A stretch of 64,000 bases of DNA from Citrobacter sedlakii NBRC 105722 (GCF_000759835.1 NZ_BBNB01000003.1:62001-126000), one strand, 5' to 3'. Positions 1 to 13,013 are shown, numbered from the stretch's first letter. Notes: generated from the letters alone by a model not told the origin. Program-made: numbers and translations.

Positions 1-162
1 CTCGATGAACAGCCAGGAGAGACTCAGGCGCGCCGTGGGGGGACGAACGGGAACGAACGTCCCGCCGCGAAAGCCGCCAGACCGCGCGGTCGCGACGCGC
101 AGCCGACAGGCAATAGCGCGATGATGGATGCGCTGGCGGCGGCAATGGGTAAAAAACGCTAA
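1..162 (+). CDS. yhgF: C-terminal end of Tex-family transcription accessory protein YhgF (partial)
   Basis: Only the last 53 codons are in the window, open from base 1 in frame 1 and ending at TAA 160-162. The tail is rich in Arg, Gly and Ala and ends in DALAAAMGKKR. That is the C-terminus I recognise for enterobacterial YhgF/Tex, a large S1-domain RNA-binding protein; none of its catalytic or S1 domains lie inside the window. Its position just upstream of feoA matches the E. coli order. The identification rests on this short tail plus context. Confidence 0.8.
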   Translation, partial: LDEQPGETQARRGGTNGNERPAAKAARPRGRDAQPTGNSAMMDALAAAMGKKR

Positions 163-173
163 CCCAGAAACCT

Positions 174-264
174 GTGCCGGATAACGACGCGAATGCGTCT
201 TGTCCGGCCTGGAGGACAATGTCGCGCTGTCTGCCGGAAAGGCGGTTAACCCGCCATCCGGCAA
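174..264. repeat. REP/BIME-type palindromic repeat between yhgF and feoA
   Basis: Two imperfect hairpins carry the GCCGGAT / TCCGGC signature typical of enterobacterial REP elements, arranged head to tail directly behind yhgF. The rest of the 163-591 gap is AT-rich and holds the feo control region. Confidence 0.7.
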
Positions 265-460
265 CATTCAATTCTTCTTTTACCCCCGTACTAATATTTA
301 TCACATCGTTAACAGATGAAACGATAATTAAACATTAATACTGTTAATTTATTAATTCCTCGAATCATTTCACCTGTCGACAATAAATGTTGAGCCATGT
401 CAAAGTTGTCGCAAATTATTATTCAAACCAACATTCCGTCACATTTATTCTATTGATGAT

Positions 461-479
461 AGAAACCATTCTCATTATC
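461..479. promoter_or_regulatory. Fur box in the feoABC promoter region
   Basis: The 19 bases match the Fur consensus GATAATGATAATCATTATC at 12 positions, including the whole right half (TCATTATC). The site lies about 110 bp upstream of feoA, as expected for iron repression of feo. E. coli feo is also activated by FNR. A weak FNR-like TTGAT half-site occurs near 491 but I do not claim it. Confidence 0.7.
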
Positions 480-585
480 ATCGCATTGTTGATTATTTAA
501 TCTTTCCTTCGTTGGCTAATCAGCTGGTCTCATGCCGCGTTCCTCAGCCCCATGAGGTAATAACCAGTAAGCAAGATACAAGTAG

Positions 586-819
<234 letters not shown>

Positions 820-837
820 TACAGTGAGTCTATAACA

Positions 838-3162
838 ATGAAAAAATTAACCATTGGTTTAATTGGTAATCCAAATTCCGGCAAGACAACATTATTTAAC
901 CAGCTTACCGGCGCGCGCCAGCGCGTGGGCAACTGGGCTGGCGTGACGGTCGAACGCAAAGAAGGCCTGTTTTCTACCACTGACCACCAGGTGACGCTGG
1001 TCGACCTGCCCGGCACTTATTCTCTGACCACCATTTCGTCACAAACCTCTCTCGATGAGCAGATTGCCTGCCATTACATTCTGAGCGGCGACGCAGATCT
1101 GTTAATCAACGTCGTGGATGCCTCCAACCTCGAGCGTAACCTGTACCTGACGCTGCAATTGCTGGAGCTGGGGATCCCCTGCATTGTCGCGCTTAACATG
1201 CTGGATATCGCCGAAAAACAGCAGATCCGGATCGACATTGATGCGCTGTCCGCGCGTCTCGGCTGCCCGGTAGTTCCGCTGGTGTCCACCCGTGGACGCG
1301 GTATCGAAGCACTGAAGCTGGCGATCGATCGCCACAGCAAAAATGAAAACGTCGAATTGGTACATTATGCCCAGCCGTTGCTACGTGAAGCGGATAATCT
1401 GGCAAACCTGATGGCGCAGACCATGCCTTCGCACCAGCGTCGCTGGCTCGGTTTACAGATGCTGGAGGGCGACATTTACAGCCGCGCTTACGCCGGGGAT
1501 GCCGCGCAGCAACTGGACGCCTCGTTCGCTCGCCTGAGCGAAGAGATGGACGATCCGGCGCTACACATCGCCGACGCCCGCTACCAGTGCATCGCCGCCA
1601 TCTGCGACGTGGTGAGCAACACCCTGACGGCGGAGCCCAGCCGCTTCACCACGGCGGTGGACAAAATCGTCCTCAACCGCTTCCTGGGGCTGCCAGTTTT
1701 CCTGTTTGTGATGTACCTGATGTTCCTGCTCGCCATTAACATCGGCGGCGCGTTGGCGCCCATCTTCGACGCCGGTTCTGTCGCCGTCTTTATTCACGGC
1801 ATCCAGTGGATTGGCTACACCCTCCACTTCCCGGACTGGCTGACCATTTTCCTCGCCCAGGGGATTGGCGGCGGTATCAATACTGTTCTGCCGCTGGTAC
1901 CGCAAATCGGCATGATGTACCTGTTCCTTTCTTTCCTCGAAGACTCCGGTTACATGGCGCGCGCCGCGTTTGTCATGGACCGCCTGATGCAGGCGCTGGG
2001 GCTACCAGGAAAATCGTTTGTTCCGCTGATCGTCGGCTTTGGCTGCAACGTCCCATCGGTGATGGGCGCCCGTACGCTGGACGCGCCGCGTGAACGCCTG
2101 ATGACCATCATGATGGCGCCGTTTATGTCCTGCGGCGCGCGCCTGGCGATTTTCGCCGTCTTTGCGGCCGCCTTCTTCGGGCAAAACGGCGCGCTGGCAG
2201 TGTTCTCCCTGTACGTGCTGGGCATTGTGATGGCAGTGCTGACCGGCCTGATGCTCAAACACACCATTATGCGCGGCGAAGCCTCGCCGTTTGTGATGGA
2301 ACTGCCGGTTTATCATATCCCCCACATTAAAAGCCTGGTGATCCAGACCTGGCAGCGTCTGAAAGGCTTTGTACTGCGCGCCGGTAAAGTGATCGTCATC
2401 GTCAGCATCTTCCTGAGCGCGTTTAACAGCTTCTCGCTGGACGGTAAAATCGTCGACAACATCAACGACTCTGCCCTGGCTTCCGTTAGCCGCGTAATTA
2501 CGCCTGTCTTCAAGCCGATCGGCGTACACGAGGATAACTGGCAGGCCACAGTAGGTCTGTTCACCGGTGCGATGGCGAAAGAAGTGGTGGTCGGTACGCT
2601 CAACACCCTTTACACCGCGGAAAACATTCAGGAAGAGGCATTTAACCCGGCTGAGTTCAGCCTTGGCGGCGAACTGCTCGACGCGCTGGAAGAAACCTGG
2701 CAGAGCCTGAAAGATACGCTCAGCCTGAGCGTTCTGGCGAACCCGATCGAAGCCAGCAAGGGTGATGGCGAAATGGCGACCGGCGCGATGGGCGTCATGG
2801 ATGCGAAATTTGGCAGCGCGGCGGCGGCTTACAGCTACCTGATTTTCGTCCTGCTGTACGTTCCGTGCATCTCAGTGATGGGCGCAATCGCTCGCGAGTC
2901 CAGCCGCGGCTGGATGGGCTTCTCCATTCTGTGGGGGCTGAACATCGCATACTCGCTGTCGACCCTGTTCTATCAGGTCGCCAGCTACGGCGAACATCCA
3001 ACCTATAGCCTAGTGTGCATTCTGGCGGTGATTCTGTTTAACGTCGTGGTGATTGGCCTGCTGCGTCGGGCGCGGAGCCGGGTGGATGTTAATCTGCTGG
3101 CGACGCGTAAAAGCGCCAGCGCCTGCTGCGCCGCGTCGACCACCACCGGCGACTGTCACTAA
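838..3162 (+). CDS. feoB: Ferrous iron permease FeoB
   Basis: FeoB imports Fe2+ across the inner membrane during anaerobic or low-pH growth. The 774-residue protein has the usual length. An N-terminal G-protein domain shows the P-loop GNPNSGKT (residues 10-17) and the switch motif DLPG (56-59). A helical linker follows, then a polytopic membrane domain with two Gate regions; the conserved GFGCNVP is visible in the first. The extreme C-terminus carries a Cys pair in SACCAAS. It lies between feoA (18 bp) and feoC (10 bp) in one operon. Confidence 0.98.
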   Translation: MKKLTIGLIGNPNSGKTTLFNQLTGARQRVGNWAGVTVERKEGLFSTTDHQVTLVDLPGTYSLTTISSQTSLDEQIACHYILSGDADLLINVVDASNLERNLYLTLQLLELGIPCIVALNMLDIAEKQQIRIDIDALSARLGCPVVPLVSTRGRGIEALKLAIDRHSKNENVELVHYAQPLLREADNLANLMAQTMPSHQRRWLGLQMLEGDIYSRAYAGDAAQQLDASFARLSEEMDDPALHIADARYQCIAAICDVVSNTLTAEPSRFTTAVDKIVLNRFLGLPVFLFVMYLMFLLAINIGGALAPIFDAGSVAVFIHGIQWIGYTLHFPDWLTIFLAQGIGGGINTVLPLVPQIGMMYLFLSFLEDSGYMARAAFVMDRLMQALGLPGKSFVPLIVGFGCNVPSVMGARTLDAPRERLMTIMMAPFMSCGARLAIFAVFAAAFFGQNGALAVFSLYVLGIVMAVLTGLMLKHTIMRGEASPFVMELPVYHIPHIKSLVIQTWQRLKGFVLRAGKVIVIVSIFLSAFNSFSLDGKIVDNINDSALASVSRVITPVFKPIGVHEDNWQATVGLFTGAMAKEVVVGTLNTLYTAENIQEEAFNPAEFSLGGELLDALEETWQSLKDTLSLSVLANPIEASKGDGEMATGAMGVMDAKFGSAAAAYSYLIFVLLYVPCISVMGAIARESSRGWMGFSILWGLNIAYSLSTLFYQVASYGEHPTYSLVCILAVILFNVVVIGLLRRARSRVDVNLLATRKSASACCAASTTTGDCH

Positions 3163-3172
3163 GGGCTGAACG

Positions 3173-3409
3173 ATGGCTTCACTGATTCAGGTTCGCGATT
3201 TACTGGCGCTGCGTGGGCGCATGGAGGCGGCGCAAATCAGCCAGACGCTGCATACGCCACAGCCAATGATCGACGCGATGCTGAATCAACTGGAAACGAT
3301 GGGAAAAGCCGCACGGATTCAGGAAGAACCCGACGGCTGCCTTTCGGGAAGCTGTAAAAGCTGTCCGGAAGGCAAAGCCTGCCTGCGCGAATGGTGGACA
3401 TTGCGCTAA
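3173..3409 (+). CDS. feoC: FeoC, [Fe-S]-type regulator/protector of FeoB
   Basis: This 78-residue winged-helix protein has four cysteines (C56, C61, C64, C70) in the wing, which in the family bind iron or an Fe-S cluster. FeoC binds the N-terminal domain of FeoB and protects it from proteolysis when oxygen is low. It is the last feo gene and is followed by a terminator hairpin. Confidence 0.95.
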   Translation: MASLIQVRDLLALRGRMEAAQISQTLHTPQPMIDAMLNQLETMGKAARIQEEPDGCLSGSCKSCPEGKACLREWWTLR

Positions 3410-3427
3410 CCCCTCCCCCCCAGCGCT

Positions 3428-3460
3428 AAAAACGATACCTACTGCCCCGTGTCGTTTTTT
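3428..3460 (+). terminator. Rho-independent terminator of feoABC
   Basis: The arms AAAAACGA (3428-3435) and TCGTTTTT (3452-3459) pair, extended inward by TAC/GTG, and end in a T run. It starts 19 bp after the feoC stop. Confidence 0.75.
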
Positions 3461-3609
3461 GCGCGCTCCGTTCCGCGAAAATGAACCGCTTTCACCACGC
3501 GTGATGATTCCTTCGTCCTCTTTCGCAGGATGAACTTTTACCGGGTGCGGCCAACAGCCCCGACGTTTACGCTTCCGTCCTCTGACTATTTACGTGACGG
3601 AACACCATA

Positions 3610-4536
3610 ATGACCTCAACGCCGCATGATGCGATTTTCAAAACCTTTCTCCGCCATCCCCCTACCGCGCGGGACTTCCTTAAACTCCACCTGCCCGCAG
3701 CAGTGCGACACCTCTGCGATTTGAAAACGCTGAAGCTGGAATCGGGCAGCTTTATCGAGGAACAACTGCGGGCTTATTATTCCGATATCTTGTGGTCGCT
3801 TAAAACCCGCGAAGGAGACGCCTATATCTACATTGTTATTGAGCATCAAAGCACGCCGGATGCTCACATGGCGTTTCGGCTGATGCGTTACGCCATCGCG
3901 GCGATGCAGCAGCACCTGGACGCGGGGCATAAAAAATTGCCACTGGTGGTGCCGATGCTGTTTTATCACGGCACGGAAAGTCCCTACCCATTTTCCCTTT
4001 GCTGGCTTGATGAATTTGATAACCCCTCACTGGCAAGAGAGCTTTATGCCACCGCATTTCCCCTTGTGGATATCACCGTCATACCGGATGACGAGATCAT
4101 GCAGCATCGACGAATGGCGTTGCTTGAGCTGATACAAAAGCATATTCGCACCCGTGACCTGCTTGGGCTGGTGGAAAAGCTGGCGACGCTGCTTGTTAAA
4201 GGACACGCTAATGACAAACAGCTTAAAGCGCTATTTAATTATCTCTTGCGTTCCGGCGACAGCGATCGCTTTGATGAGTTTATTCACGCGGTGACCGAAC
4301 GTTTACCCCAGCACAAGGAGAGGATGATGACGATTGCCGAAAGATTACGCCAGGAAGGCCATCAACGCGGCCTTGAAAATGGATTGAAAAAGGGCATAAA
4401 AAAAGGCTTACGGTTAGGTAAACGCGAAGAAGCGCAACGCATTGCGCGCACCATGCTGGCGGATGGAATCGATCGGCGTACGGTGTCAAGAATCACCGGC
4501 CTGTCAGCCGCTGAAGTAATGCGATTAAGCCACTGA
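3610..4536 (+). CDS. rpnA: Recombination-promoting nuclease RpnA (YhgA-like, PD-(D/E)XK)
   Basis: This 308-residue Rpn/YhgA-family protein has an N-terminal PD-(D/E)XK-like nuclease core: the D59 strand (YYSDILWSL) followed by the E78-H-Q80 motif. The C-terminal part is helical and variable, with a Lys/Gly-rich repeat ([14 protein letters not shown]) and a short HTH-like end. Rpn proteins degrade DNA, promote RecA-independent recombination and act as phage-defence toxins. A strong internal Shine-Dalgarno plus in-frame ATG near residue 240 fits the separately translated antitoxin C-terminus described for the family (separate entry). The gene stands alone between feoC and bioH. Confidence 0.93.
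   Translation: MTSTPHDAIFKTFLRHPPTARDFLKLHLPAAVRHLCDLKTLKLESGSFIEEQLRAYYSDILWSLKTREGDAYIYIVIEHQSTPDAHMAFRLMRYAIAAMQQHLDAGHKKLPLVVPMLFYHGTESPYPFSLCWLDEFDNPSLARELYATAFPLVDITVIPDDEIMQHRRMALLELIQKHIRTRDLLGLVEKLATLLVKGHANDKQLKALFNYLLRSGDSDRFDEFIHAVTERLPQHKERMMTIAERLRQEGHQRGLENGLKKGIKKGLRLGKREEAQRIARTMLADGIDRRTVSRITGLSAAEVMRLSH
4327..4536 (+). CDS. Probable internally initiated RpnA C-terminal small protein (RpnS-type)
   Basis: Inside rpnA, AAGGAGAGG (4315-4323) precedes two in-frame ATGs at 4324 and 4327. From 4327 a 69-residue protein identical to the RpnA C-terminus would be made. Work on Rpn genes showed that such short C-terminal products (RpnS) are translated separately and block the full-length nuclease toxin. 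Here the spacing, frame and Shine-Dalgarno strength support internal initiation. Translation itself is inferred. Confidence 0.55.
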   Translation: MTIAERLRQEGHQRGLENGLKKGIKKGLRLGKREEAQRIARTMLADGIDRRTVSRITGLSAAEVMRLSH

Positions 4537-4542
4537 TACCCT

Positions 4543-4568
4543 GCCCGGCGCGTGCGCGAGTGCCGGGC
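4543..4568. repeat. REP-like hairpin between convergent rpnA and bioH
   Basis: GCCCGGC (4543-4549) pairs with GCCGGGC (4562-4568) in the 45-bp gap between two convergent genes. There is no T-run, so it is more like a REP half-unit than an intrinsic terminator. Confidence 0.55.
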
Positions 4569-4581
4569 CTGGCAACAGGCA

Positions 4582-5352
4582 TTACAGTGACTGTTTCAAC
4601 GCAATCAGCGCTTCACAAAACGCCGCTGGATGAGAAATAAACGGGGCATGTGCCGCCTTCGTAAAGATCTGCGATTCACTCTGCGGCCACAGCGCATCCA
4701 GCACTGGCACAATCTTACGCGGCACCAGACCGTCCAGGTAACCGTACAGGCGCAGGAAAGGCACCTGCACGGCTTTCAGCGGTTCGCGCAGATCAACCGT
4801 TTTAAGGATCTCCAGTCCGCCGTTGAGCACGTCTACCGGCGGCATGGGCAACGCCAGCACCGTTTTCTTCAGCGCGCGGGCATCCTGGCGCGCCGACGCC
4901 GTGCCCATGGTTTGCAGCGCCAGAAAACGCTCAACCGTCCGCTGAAAGTCCTCACTTAGCTGCTGCTGGAAACCCGCCAGTACTTCAGGCTTGATCCCCG
5001 GCCAGCCGTCACGGGCGCTAAAGCAGGGAGAGGACGCCACCGTTACCAGCGCCTGCACACGTTCAGGACGCGTTAGCGCCACCTGGCTTGCCACCAGCCC
5101 TCCCAGACTCCAGCCCAGCCAGATCGCGTTCTCTGGCGCCTGTTTCAGTACGTGAACCGCCATCTCCTCAAGCGACATCGCGCCAAACCCCTGACTGCGC
5201 CCAAAACCGGGAAGATCGACCAGATGCAGCGTGAAATGCGAGCTAAGTTCCTCGCTAATGCAATGCCACACCTCCGCATTCAGTCCCCATCCGTGCAGCA
5301 GCACAAGATGACACTTTCCCTCGCCGCGGGTCTGCCACCAAATGTCATTCAT
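4582..5352 (-). CDS. bioH: Pimeloyl-ACP methyl ester carboxylesterase BioH
   Basis: This 256-residue alpha/beta hydrolase removes the methyl group from pimeloyl-ACP methyl ester, closing the BioC-BioH route to the pimelate moiety of biotin in the cytoplasm. The nucleophile S82 sits in GWSLGG, with the acid in YGYLDG and the histidine in AAHAPF near the C-terminus. As in E. coli it is divergent from gntX and far from the other bio genes. Confidence 0.97.
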   Translation of the reverse strand: MNDIWWQTRGEGKCHLVLLHGWGLNAEVWHCISEELSSHFTLHLVDLPGFGRSQGFGAMSLEEMAVHVLKQAPENAIWLGWSLGGLVASQVALTRPERVQALVTVASSPCFSARDGWPGIKPEVLAGFQQQLSEDFQRTVERFLALQTMGTASARQDARALKKTVLALPMPPVDVLNGGLEILKTVDLREPLKAVQVPFLRLYGYLDGLVPRKIVPVLDALWPQSESQIFTKAAHAPFISHPAAFCEALIALKQSL

Positions 5353-5388
5353 CAGTTACTGTTCTCTTTTCACTTACAAGGATGAACC

Positions 5389-6073
<685 letters not shown>

Positions 6074-6131
6074 AGCCTCGATGATGGGCGTATTATAACC
6101 AACTAAAATAGTCAACTATTAGGCCATTACT

Positions 6132-6707
6132 ATGATCCGTATTTCCGATGCTGCACAAGCGCACTTTGCCAAACTGCTGGCAAATCAGGAAGAAGGGACA
6201 CAAATCCGCGTATTTGTGATCAATCCCGGTACGCCTAACGCTGAATGTGGCGTTTCTTATTGTCCGCCGGACGCCGTGGAAGCAACCGACACCGCCCTGA
6301 AATTTGATCTGCTGACTGCGTATGTTGATGAACTGAGCGCACCGTTTCTGGAAGATGCGGAAATCGATTTCGTCACCGACCAGTTAGGTTCTCAGTTAAC
6401 CCTGAAAGCGCCGAACGCCAAAATGCGTAAAGTGGCTGACGATGCGCCGCTGATGGAACGCGTTGAATATATGCTGCAATCGCAGATTAACCCGCAGCTT
6501 GCCGGTCACGGCGGTCGCGTTTCACTGATGGAGATCACCGACGAAGGCTACGCCATCCTGCAGTTTGGCGGCGGCTGTAACGGGTGCTCCATGGTTGACG
6601 TCACCCTGAAAGAAGGGATCGAAAAGCAACTGCTGAACGAATTCCCGGAACTGAAAGGCGTTCGCGACCTGACTGAACACCAGCGCGGCGAACACTCATA
6701 CTACTAA
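6132..6707 (+). CDS. nfuA: Fe-S cluster carrier/biogenesis protein NfuA
   Basis: The 191-residue protein has an N-terminal degenerate A-type domain (about 1-95), which in NfuA helps target clients, and a C-terminal Nfu domain with C149-N-G-C152 that binds a [4Fe-4S] cluster between two subunits. It delivers clusters to apo-enzymes under oxidative stress or iron starvation, and regenerates lipoyl synthase. It has its own short upstream gap of 58 bp after gntX. Confidence 0.98.
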   Translation: MIRISDAAQAHFAKLLANQEEGTQIRVFVINPGTPNAECGVSYCPPDAVEATDTALKFDLLTAYVDELSAPFLEDAEIDFVTDQLGSQLTLKAPNAKMRKVADDAPLMERVEYMLQSQINPQLAGHGGRVSLMEITDEGYAILQFGGGCNGCSMVDVTLKEGIEKQLLNEFPELKGVRDLTEHQRGEHSYY

Positions 6708-6723
6708 GTCCGGCCTCCCTTTT

Positions 6724-6749
6724 GCCCGGTGGGCTACCGCTTACCGGGC
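6724..6749. repeat. REP-like hairpin downstream of nfuA
   Basis: GCCCGGT (6724-6730) pairs with ACCGGGC (6743-6749). It lies in the 347-bp nfuA-gntT gap, the rest of which is the gntT control region. Confidence 0.55.
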
Positions 6750-6860
6750 CTGCTCACGCGTATCTGCCTTGCACATACGGCTGTTCATCCGTCATAAAAT
6801 GCCCTTCTGCTACCCCAATAATTTGACCTGCCTCGCATAATTTAAATTTTGCCTACCGGG

Positions 6861-6897
6861 GTGATTTTCAATCACAACATGTTACCCGTATCATTCG
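6861..6897 (+). promoter_or_regulatory. gntT control region: GntR operator and CRP-like site
   Basis: ATGTTACCCGTATCATTC at 6879-6896 matches the upstream GntR operator known for E. coli gntT. Just before it, GTGA and TCACA (6861-6876) form a CRP-like inverted repeat, but with 7 instead of 6 bases between the half-sites. Gluconate induction and catabolite control are expected. The start of transcription was not located. Confidence 0.6.
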
Positions 6898-7054
6898 CAT
6901 GGGCACCCAACACACACATAACATCCGACTAAACTAAATAGTTCGAAGGAAATCAGTCACGGTGCCGTTACGTCTCTGTTCCCAGTTGGGACAACCGGAA
7001 ATTGTCGTCTAAACACTGACGTTACCCATAACAAAATGAAAGGCCAGGTAAATC

Positions 7055-8371
7055 ATGCCATTAGTCATCGTTGCTATCGGTGTAATCTTGCTATTACTCC
7101 TGATGATCCGCTTCAAAATGAACGGCTTCATCGCTCTCGTCCTGGTGGCGCTTGCTGTTGGATTGATGCAAGGAATGCCGCTGGATAAAGTTATCGGCTC
7201 GATCAAAGCGGGCGTCGGCGGTACCCTGGGAAGCCTCGCCCTGATCATGGGCTTTGGCGCCATGCTGGGCAAAATGCTGGCGGACTGCGGCGGCGCACAG
7301 CGTATCGCCACCACCCTGATTGCCAAATTTGGTAAACAGCACATCCAGTGGGCCGTGGTATTAACCGGCTTTACCGTTGGTTTCGCCCTGTTCTACGAAG
7401 TGGGCTTTGTGCTGATGCTGCCGCTGGTCTTTACGATTGCGGCTGCGGCCAACATTCCGCTGCTGTACGTCGGCGTACCCATGGCGGCTGCGCTGTCCGT
7501 CACCCACGGCTTTCTGCCGCCGCACCCGGGCCCGACCGCTATCGCCACCATTTTCCAGGCCGATATGGGTAAAACGCTGCTGTTCGGTACTATCCTGGCG
7601 ATCCCGACCGTTATTCTGGCAGGTCCGGTATTTGCTCGCTGCCTGAAAGGCATCGATAAGCCGATCCCGGAAGGTCTGTACAGCGCGAAAACCTTTAGCG
7701 AAGAAGAGATGCCGAGCTTTGGCGTCAGCGTCTGGACTTCGCTGGTCCCGGTTGTGCTGATGGCGATGCGCGCCGTTGCCGAAATGGTCTTGCCGAAAGG
7801 CCACGCCTTCCTGCCGGTGGCGGAGTTCTTTGGCGACCCGGTAATGGCGACACTGATTGCAGTGCTGATCGCCCTGTTCACCTTCGGCCTGAACCGTGGT
7901 CGTTCGATGGATCAGATTAACGACACCCTGACTTCTTCGATCAAAATTATCGCCATGATGCTGTTGATCATCGGCGGCGGCGGTGCGTTCAAACAGGTGC
8001 TGGTTGACAGCGGCGTGGACAAATACATCGCGTCAATGATGCATGAAACCAACATTTCCCCGCTCCTGATGGCGTGGTCTATCGCAGCCGTTCTGCGTAT
8101 CGCGCTGGGTTCTGCAACCGTTGCAGCAATTACCGCTGGCGGGATTGTCGCGCCGCTGATTGCCACAACCGGCGTGAGTCCTGAGCTAATGGTGATTGCA
8201 GTTGGCTCCGGTAGCGTGATTTTCTCTCACGTGAACGATCCGGGCTTCTGGCTGTTTAAAGAATACTTCAACCTGACAATCGGCGAGACCATCAAGTCCT
8301 GGTCGATGCTGGAAACCATTATCTCAGTCTGCGGCCTGATTGGCTGTCTGCTGCTGGGGATGGTGGTCTGA
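7055..8371 (+). CDS. gntT: High-affinity gluconate:H+ symporter GntT
   Basis: The 438-residue polytopic inner-membrane protein belongs to the GntP family (MPLVIVAIGVILLLLLMIRF start, many hydrophobic segments, GFLPPHPGPTAIA loop and HVNDPGFWLFKEYF motif near the end). It takes up D-gluconate with protons. The partner kinase gntK, low-affinity gntU and repressor gntR lie 26 kb away in this window. The GntR operator upstream links them into one regulon. Confidence 0.97.
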   Translation: MPLVIVAIGVILLLLLMIRFKMNGFIALVLVALAVGLMQGMPLDKVIGSIKAGVGGTLGSLALIMGFGAMLGKMLADCGGAQRIATTLIAKFGKQHIQWAVVLTGFTVGFALFYEVGFVLMLPLVFTIAAAANIPLLYVGVPMAAALSVTHGFLPPHPGPTAIATIFQADMGKTLLFGTILAIPTVILAGPVFARCLKGIDKPIPEGLYSAKTFSEEEMPSFGVSVWTSLVPVVLMAMRAVAEMVLPKGHAFLPVAEFFGDPVMATLIAVLIALFTFGLNRGRSMDQINDTLTSSIKIIAMMLLIIGGGGAFKQVLVDSGVDKYIASMMHETNISPLLMAWSIAAVLRIALGSATVAAITAGGIVAPLIATTGVSPELMVIAVGSGSVIFSHVNDPGFWLFKEYFNLTIGETIKSWSMLETIISVCGLIGCLLLGMVV

Positions 8372-8380
8372 TCGCTTTCT

Positions 8381-8422
8381 GTGCCGGATGGCGACACGAA
8401 ACGTCGTATCCGGCACATCATC
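8381..8422. repeat. REP element after gntT
   Basis: GTGCCGGATGGCGACAC faces GTATCCGGCAC in an imperfect palindrome with the standard REP core. Confidence 0.65.
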
Positions 8423-8431
8423 AGGACAGTA

Positions 8432-8460
8432 AAAACCCGTCTTTCGACGGGTTTTGTTTT
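8432..8460. terminator. Bidirectional terminator between gntT and malQ
   Basis: AAAACCCGTC (8432-8441) and GACGGGTTTT (8446-8455) form a perfect 10-bp stem around TTTC. It is flanked by T-rich sequence on either strand, so it can stop both gntT and the convergent malPQ transcript. Confidence 0.85.
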
Positions 8461-10543
8461 ACCTTTTCTTCGTGGCCGCGCGTCGCCGCTTGTCCAGATC
8501 CTTAATCAGTTTATTCACCTTTTCATCCGCAAACATCGTTTCAAGCGTGGCGGACAGCTTACGACGCCAGTTTTTGTACTGATAGCTGGTGCCCGGAATG
8601 TTCACCGGTTCCGCCATATCCAGCCAGTCTTCCGGCTGTAAACCCAACAGGGCGCTGTTACTGTCGGCGATATATCGCTGCATACCGCGATTCAGCGTTG
8701 GCGTCATCGCCATCAGCGAAGCCTTATGCCCGGCGCGTTTAGGCAGACAGCCATACTTGTGCAGAGCGTCCAGCAGCCCCTGCTTCGCCAGCTCGCGGTC
8801 CTGATACAGGCCGCGCAGCACGACATCGTCAGGATACAGCCCCAGCGTTTTACCAAGCGTCAGGTCTCCGCTCTCCCAGTAGCCTCGCAGCGTAGGAAGG
8901 TCATGCGTCGTCGCGACAGCCATTGATTGTTCCGGATACGCTTTCGGCGCACGGTAGGTCTTCTCATGATCATTCTCGAAGTAGAGGACTTTGTACGAGT
9001 ACACGCCGCTGTCACGCAGCTTGCCGACAATCTCCACCGGCACCGTACCCAAATCTTCCCCAATCACCATGCACTGATGCCGGTGGCTTTCAAGCGCCAG
9101 AATCGACAGCAGATCGTCGACCGGATAATGAACATACGCGCCGTGGTCGGCGGTTTCGCCATACGGGATCCACCACAGACGCAGCATCGACATCACGTGG
9201 TCGATACGCAGCGCGCCACAGTTCTGCATATTGGCGCGCAGCAGCTCAATAAATGGTTCGTAAGCGCGCGCCGCCATAATATGCGGATCCATTGGCGGCA
9301 GCCCCCAGTTTTGCCCAAGCGGACCGAGAATATCCGGCGGCGCGCCAACCGACGCTTTCAGGCAATACAGCTCGCGATCGCACCAGGTTTCCGCCCCGCC
9401 TTCCGCCACGCCTACCGCCAGATCACGGTACAGGCCGACCGGCATGCTATAGCCCTGGCTGGTTTCCCAGCACGCCGCAAACTGGGTGTACGCCAGCCAC
9501 TGTAGCCAGAGATAAAAATCCACTTCGTCACGGTGTGCGTCACAAAAGGCTTTGACCGCCGGTGAGTCCACCGACTGATACGCCTGCGGCCAGACCGGCC
9601 ACCCCCAGCGCAGTTCGTCTTCTTTCACCTGTGCGGCATGCAACGCATCAAACGCCGCCTGCCAGTAGAGGCTTTCGCCTTCCTGCGCCACAAAATGGCG
9701 GAACGCCGCCATCTGCTCATCATCACGCACGGCAAAGCGTTTCCACGCCATGCGCAGAGCCGCCAATTTAAGCGCGGTGACGGTCGAATAATCGACCCAT
9801 TCGGCCTCCCGCGCCTGCTTCAATGTTTGCTGCGTGGTTGGCATTTGCCACCATGCCTGCGCCTCTTCACTCAGACGGAAATCGTCGACCGCATTCACGT
9901 CAATATAAATCACGTTCAGCCAACGGCGTGACGATGGGCTATAAGGGCTGGCGCTTTCAGGGTTGGCAGGATAAAGCGCGTGGATCGGATTTAATCCAAT
10001 AAACGCCCCGCCGCGTTTGGCGACGTCAACCAGCATGGCTTTCAGATCGCCGAAATCGCCAATTCCCCAGTTGTTGTCTGAGCGCAGCGTATAAAGCTGC
10101 ACGCACGCGCCCCACAATTTTTTACCGTTCAGTAATGCCTGCGGTTCATAGCAGCGCTTCGGCGCGACGATGATCCGGCAATGGCTGCGCTGCTCCCCTT
10201 GCGTCAGCGTCAGCGAGTGATAACCGGGCGGCAGCTTCGCCGGCAGGTTGAACGCTTTGCCGCCTGTCGCATGGCCTTTAAACGGCTCGCCCTGTTCGGT
10301 CGTCAACAGCCAGCTAAACTCGCCTTTGCCTTCGACGGTGAGCGACATTTTTTTGCCCGCAGTAAACACCCTGACGCCCGGCACAGGCGTCGCCGCCTTC
10401 CCGGCGTCGGGGATACGGTGCATTGCGTCCAGCAAACGCCGCTTGGTTTCGGCGCCAATTGACTGCGGTTTGCCGTGGGCATTGATGTAATGGGGGCTGA
10501 TCCCCGCCGCCAGCGCGGCATTATCAAGACGTTTGCTCTCCAT
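8459..10543 (-). CDS. malQ: 4-alpha-glucanotransferase (amylomaltase) MalQ
   Basis: The 694-residue GH77 enzyme matches the E. coli length. It transfers maltosyl and longer dextrinyl units between maltodextrins in the cytoplasm, releasing glucose and making substrates for MalP. The catalytic motifs are RIDHVMSM (nucleophile Asp), GEDLGTVP (acid/base Glu) and TTHDLPT. It is second in the malPQ operon, 9 bp after malP, and is activated through MalT. Confidence 0.97.
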   Translation of the reverse strand: MESKRLDNAALAAGISPHYINAHGKPQSIGAETKRRLLDAMHRIPDAGKAATPVPGVRVFTAGKKMSLTVEGKGEFSWLLTTEQGEPFKGHATGGKAFNLPAKLPPGYHSLTLTQGEQRSHCRIIVAPKRCYEPQALLNGKKLWGACVQLYTLRSDNNWGIGDFGDLKAMLVDVAKRGGAFIGLNPIHALYPANPESASPYSPSSRRWLNVIYIDVNAVDDFRLSEEAQAWWQMPTTQQTLKQAREAEWVDYSTVTALKLAALRMAWKRFAVRDDEQMAAFRHFVAQEGESLYWQAAFDALHAAQVKEDELRWGWPVWPQAYQSVDSPAVKAFCDAHRDEVDFYLWLQWLAYTQFAACWETSQGYSMPVGLYRDLAVGVAEGGAETWCDRELYCLKASVGAPPDILGPLGQNWGLPPMDPHIMAARAYEPFIELLRANMQNCGALRIDHVMSMLRLWWIPYGETADHGAYVHYPVDDLLSILALESHRHQCMVIGEDLGTVPVEIVGKLRDSGVYSYKVLYFENDHEKTYRAPKAYPEQSMAVATTHDLPTLRGYWESGDLTLGKTLGLYPDDVVLRGLYQDRELAKQGLLDALHKYGCLPKRAGHKASLMAMTPTLNRGMQRYIADSNSALLGLQPEDWLDMAEPVNIPGTSYQYKNWRRKLSATLETMFADEKVNKLIKDLDKRRRAATKKR

Positions 10544-10552
10544 CGCGCTCCC

Positions 10553-12979
<2,427 letters not shown>

Positions 12980-13013
12980 TTATCGCTAGTTTGCCTGGCT
13001 CATTGTTGACCTT

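Noticed and set aside
3460-3609. Regulatory RNA in front of rpnA
   Set aside because: Only weak pairings and no conserved motif; no evidence beyond a normal leader.
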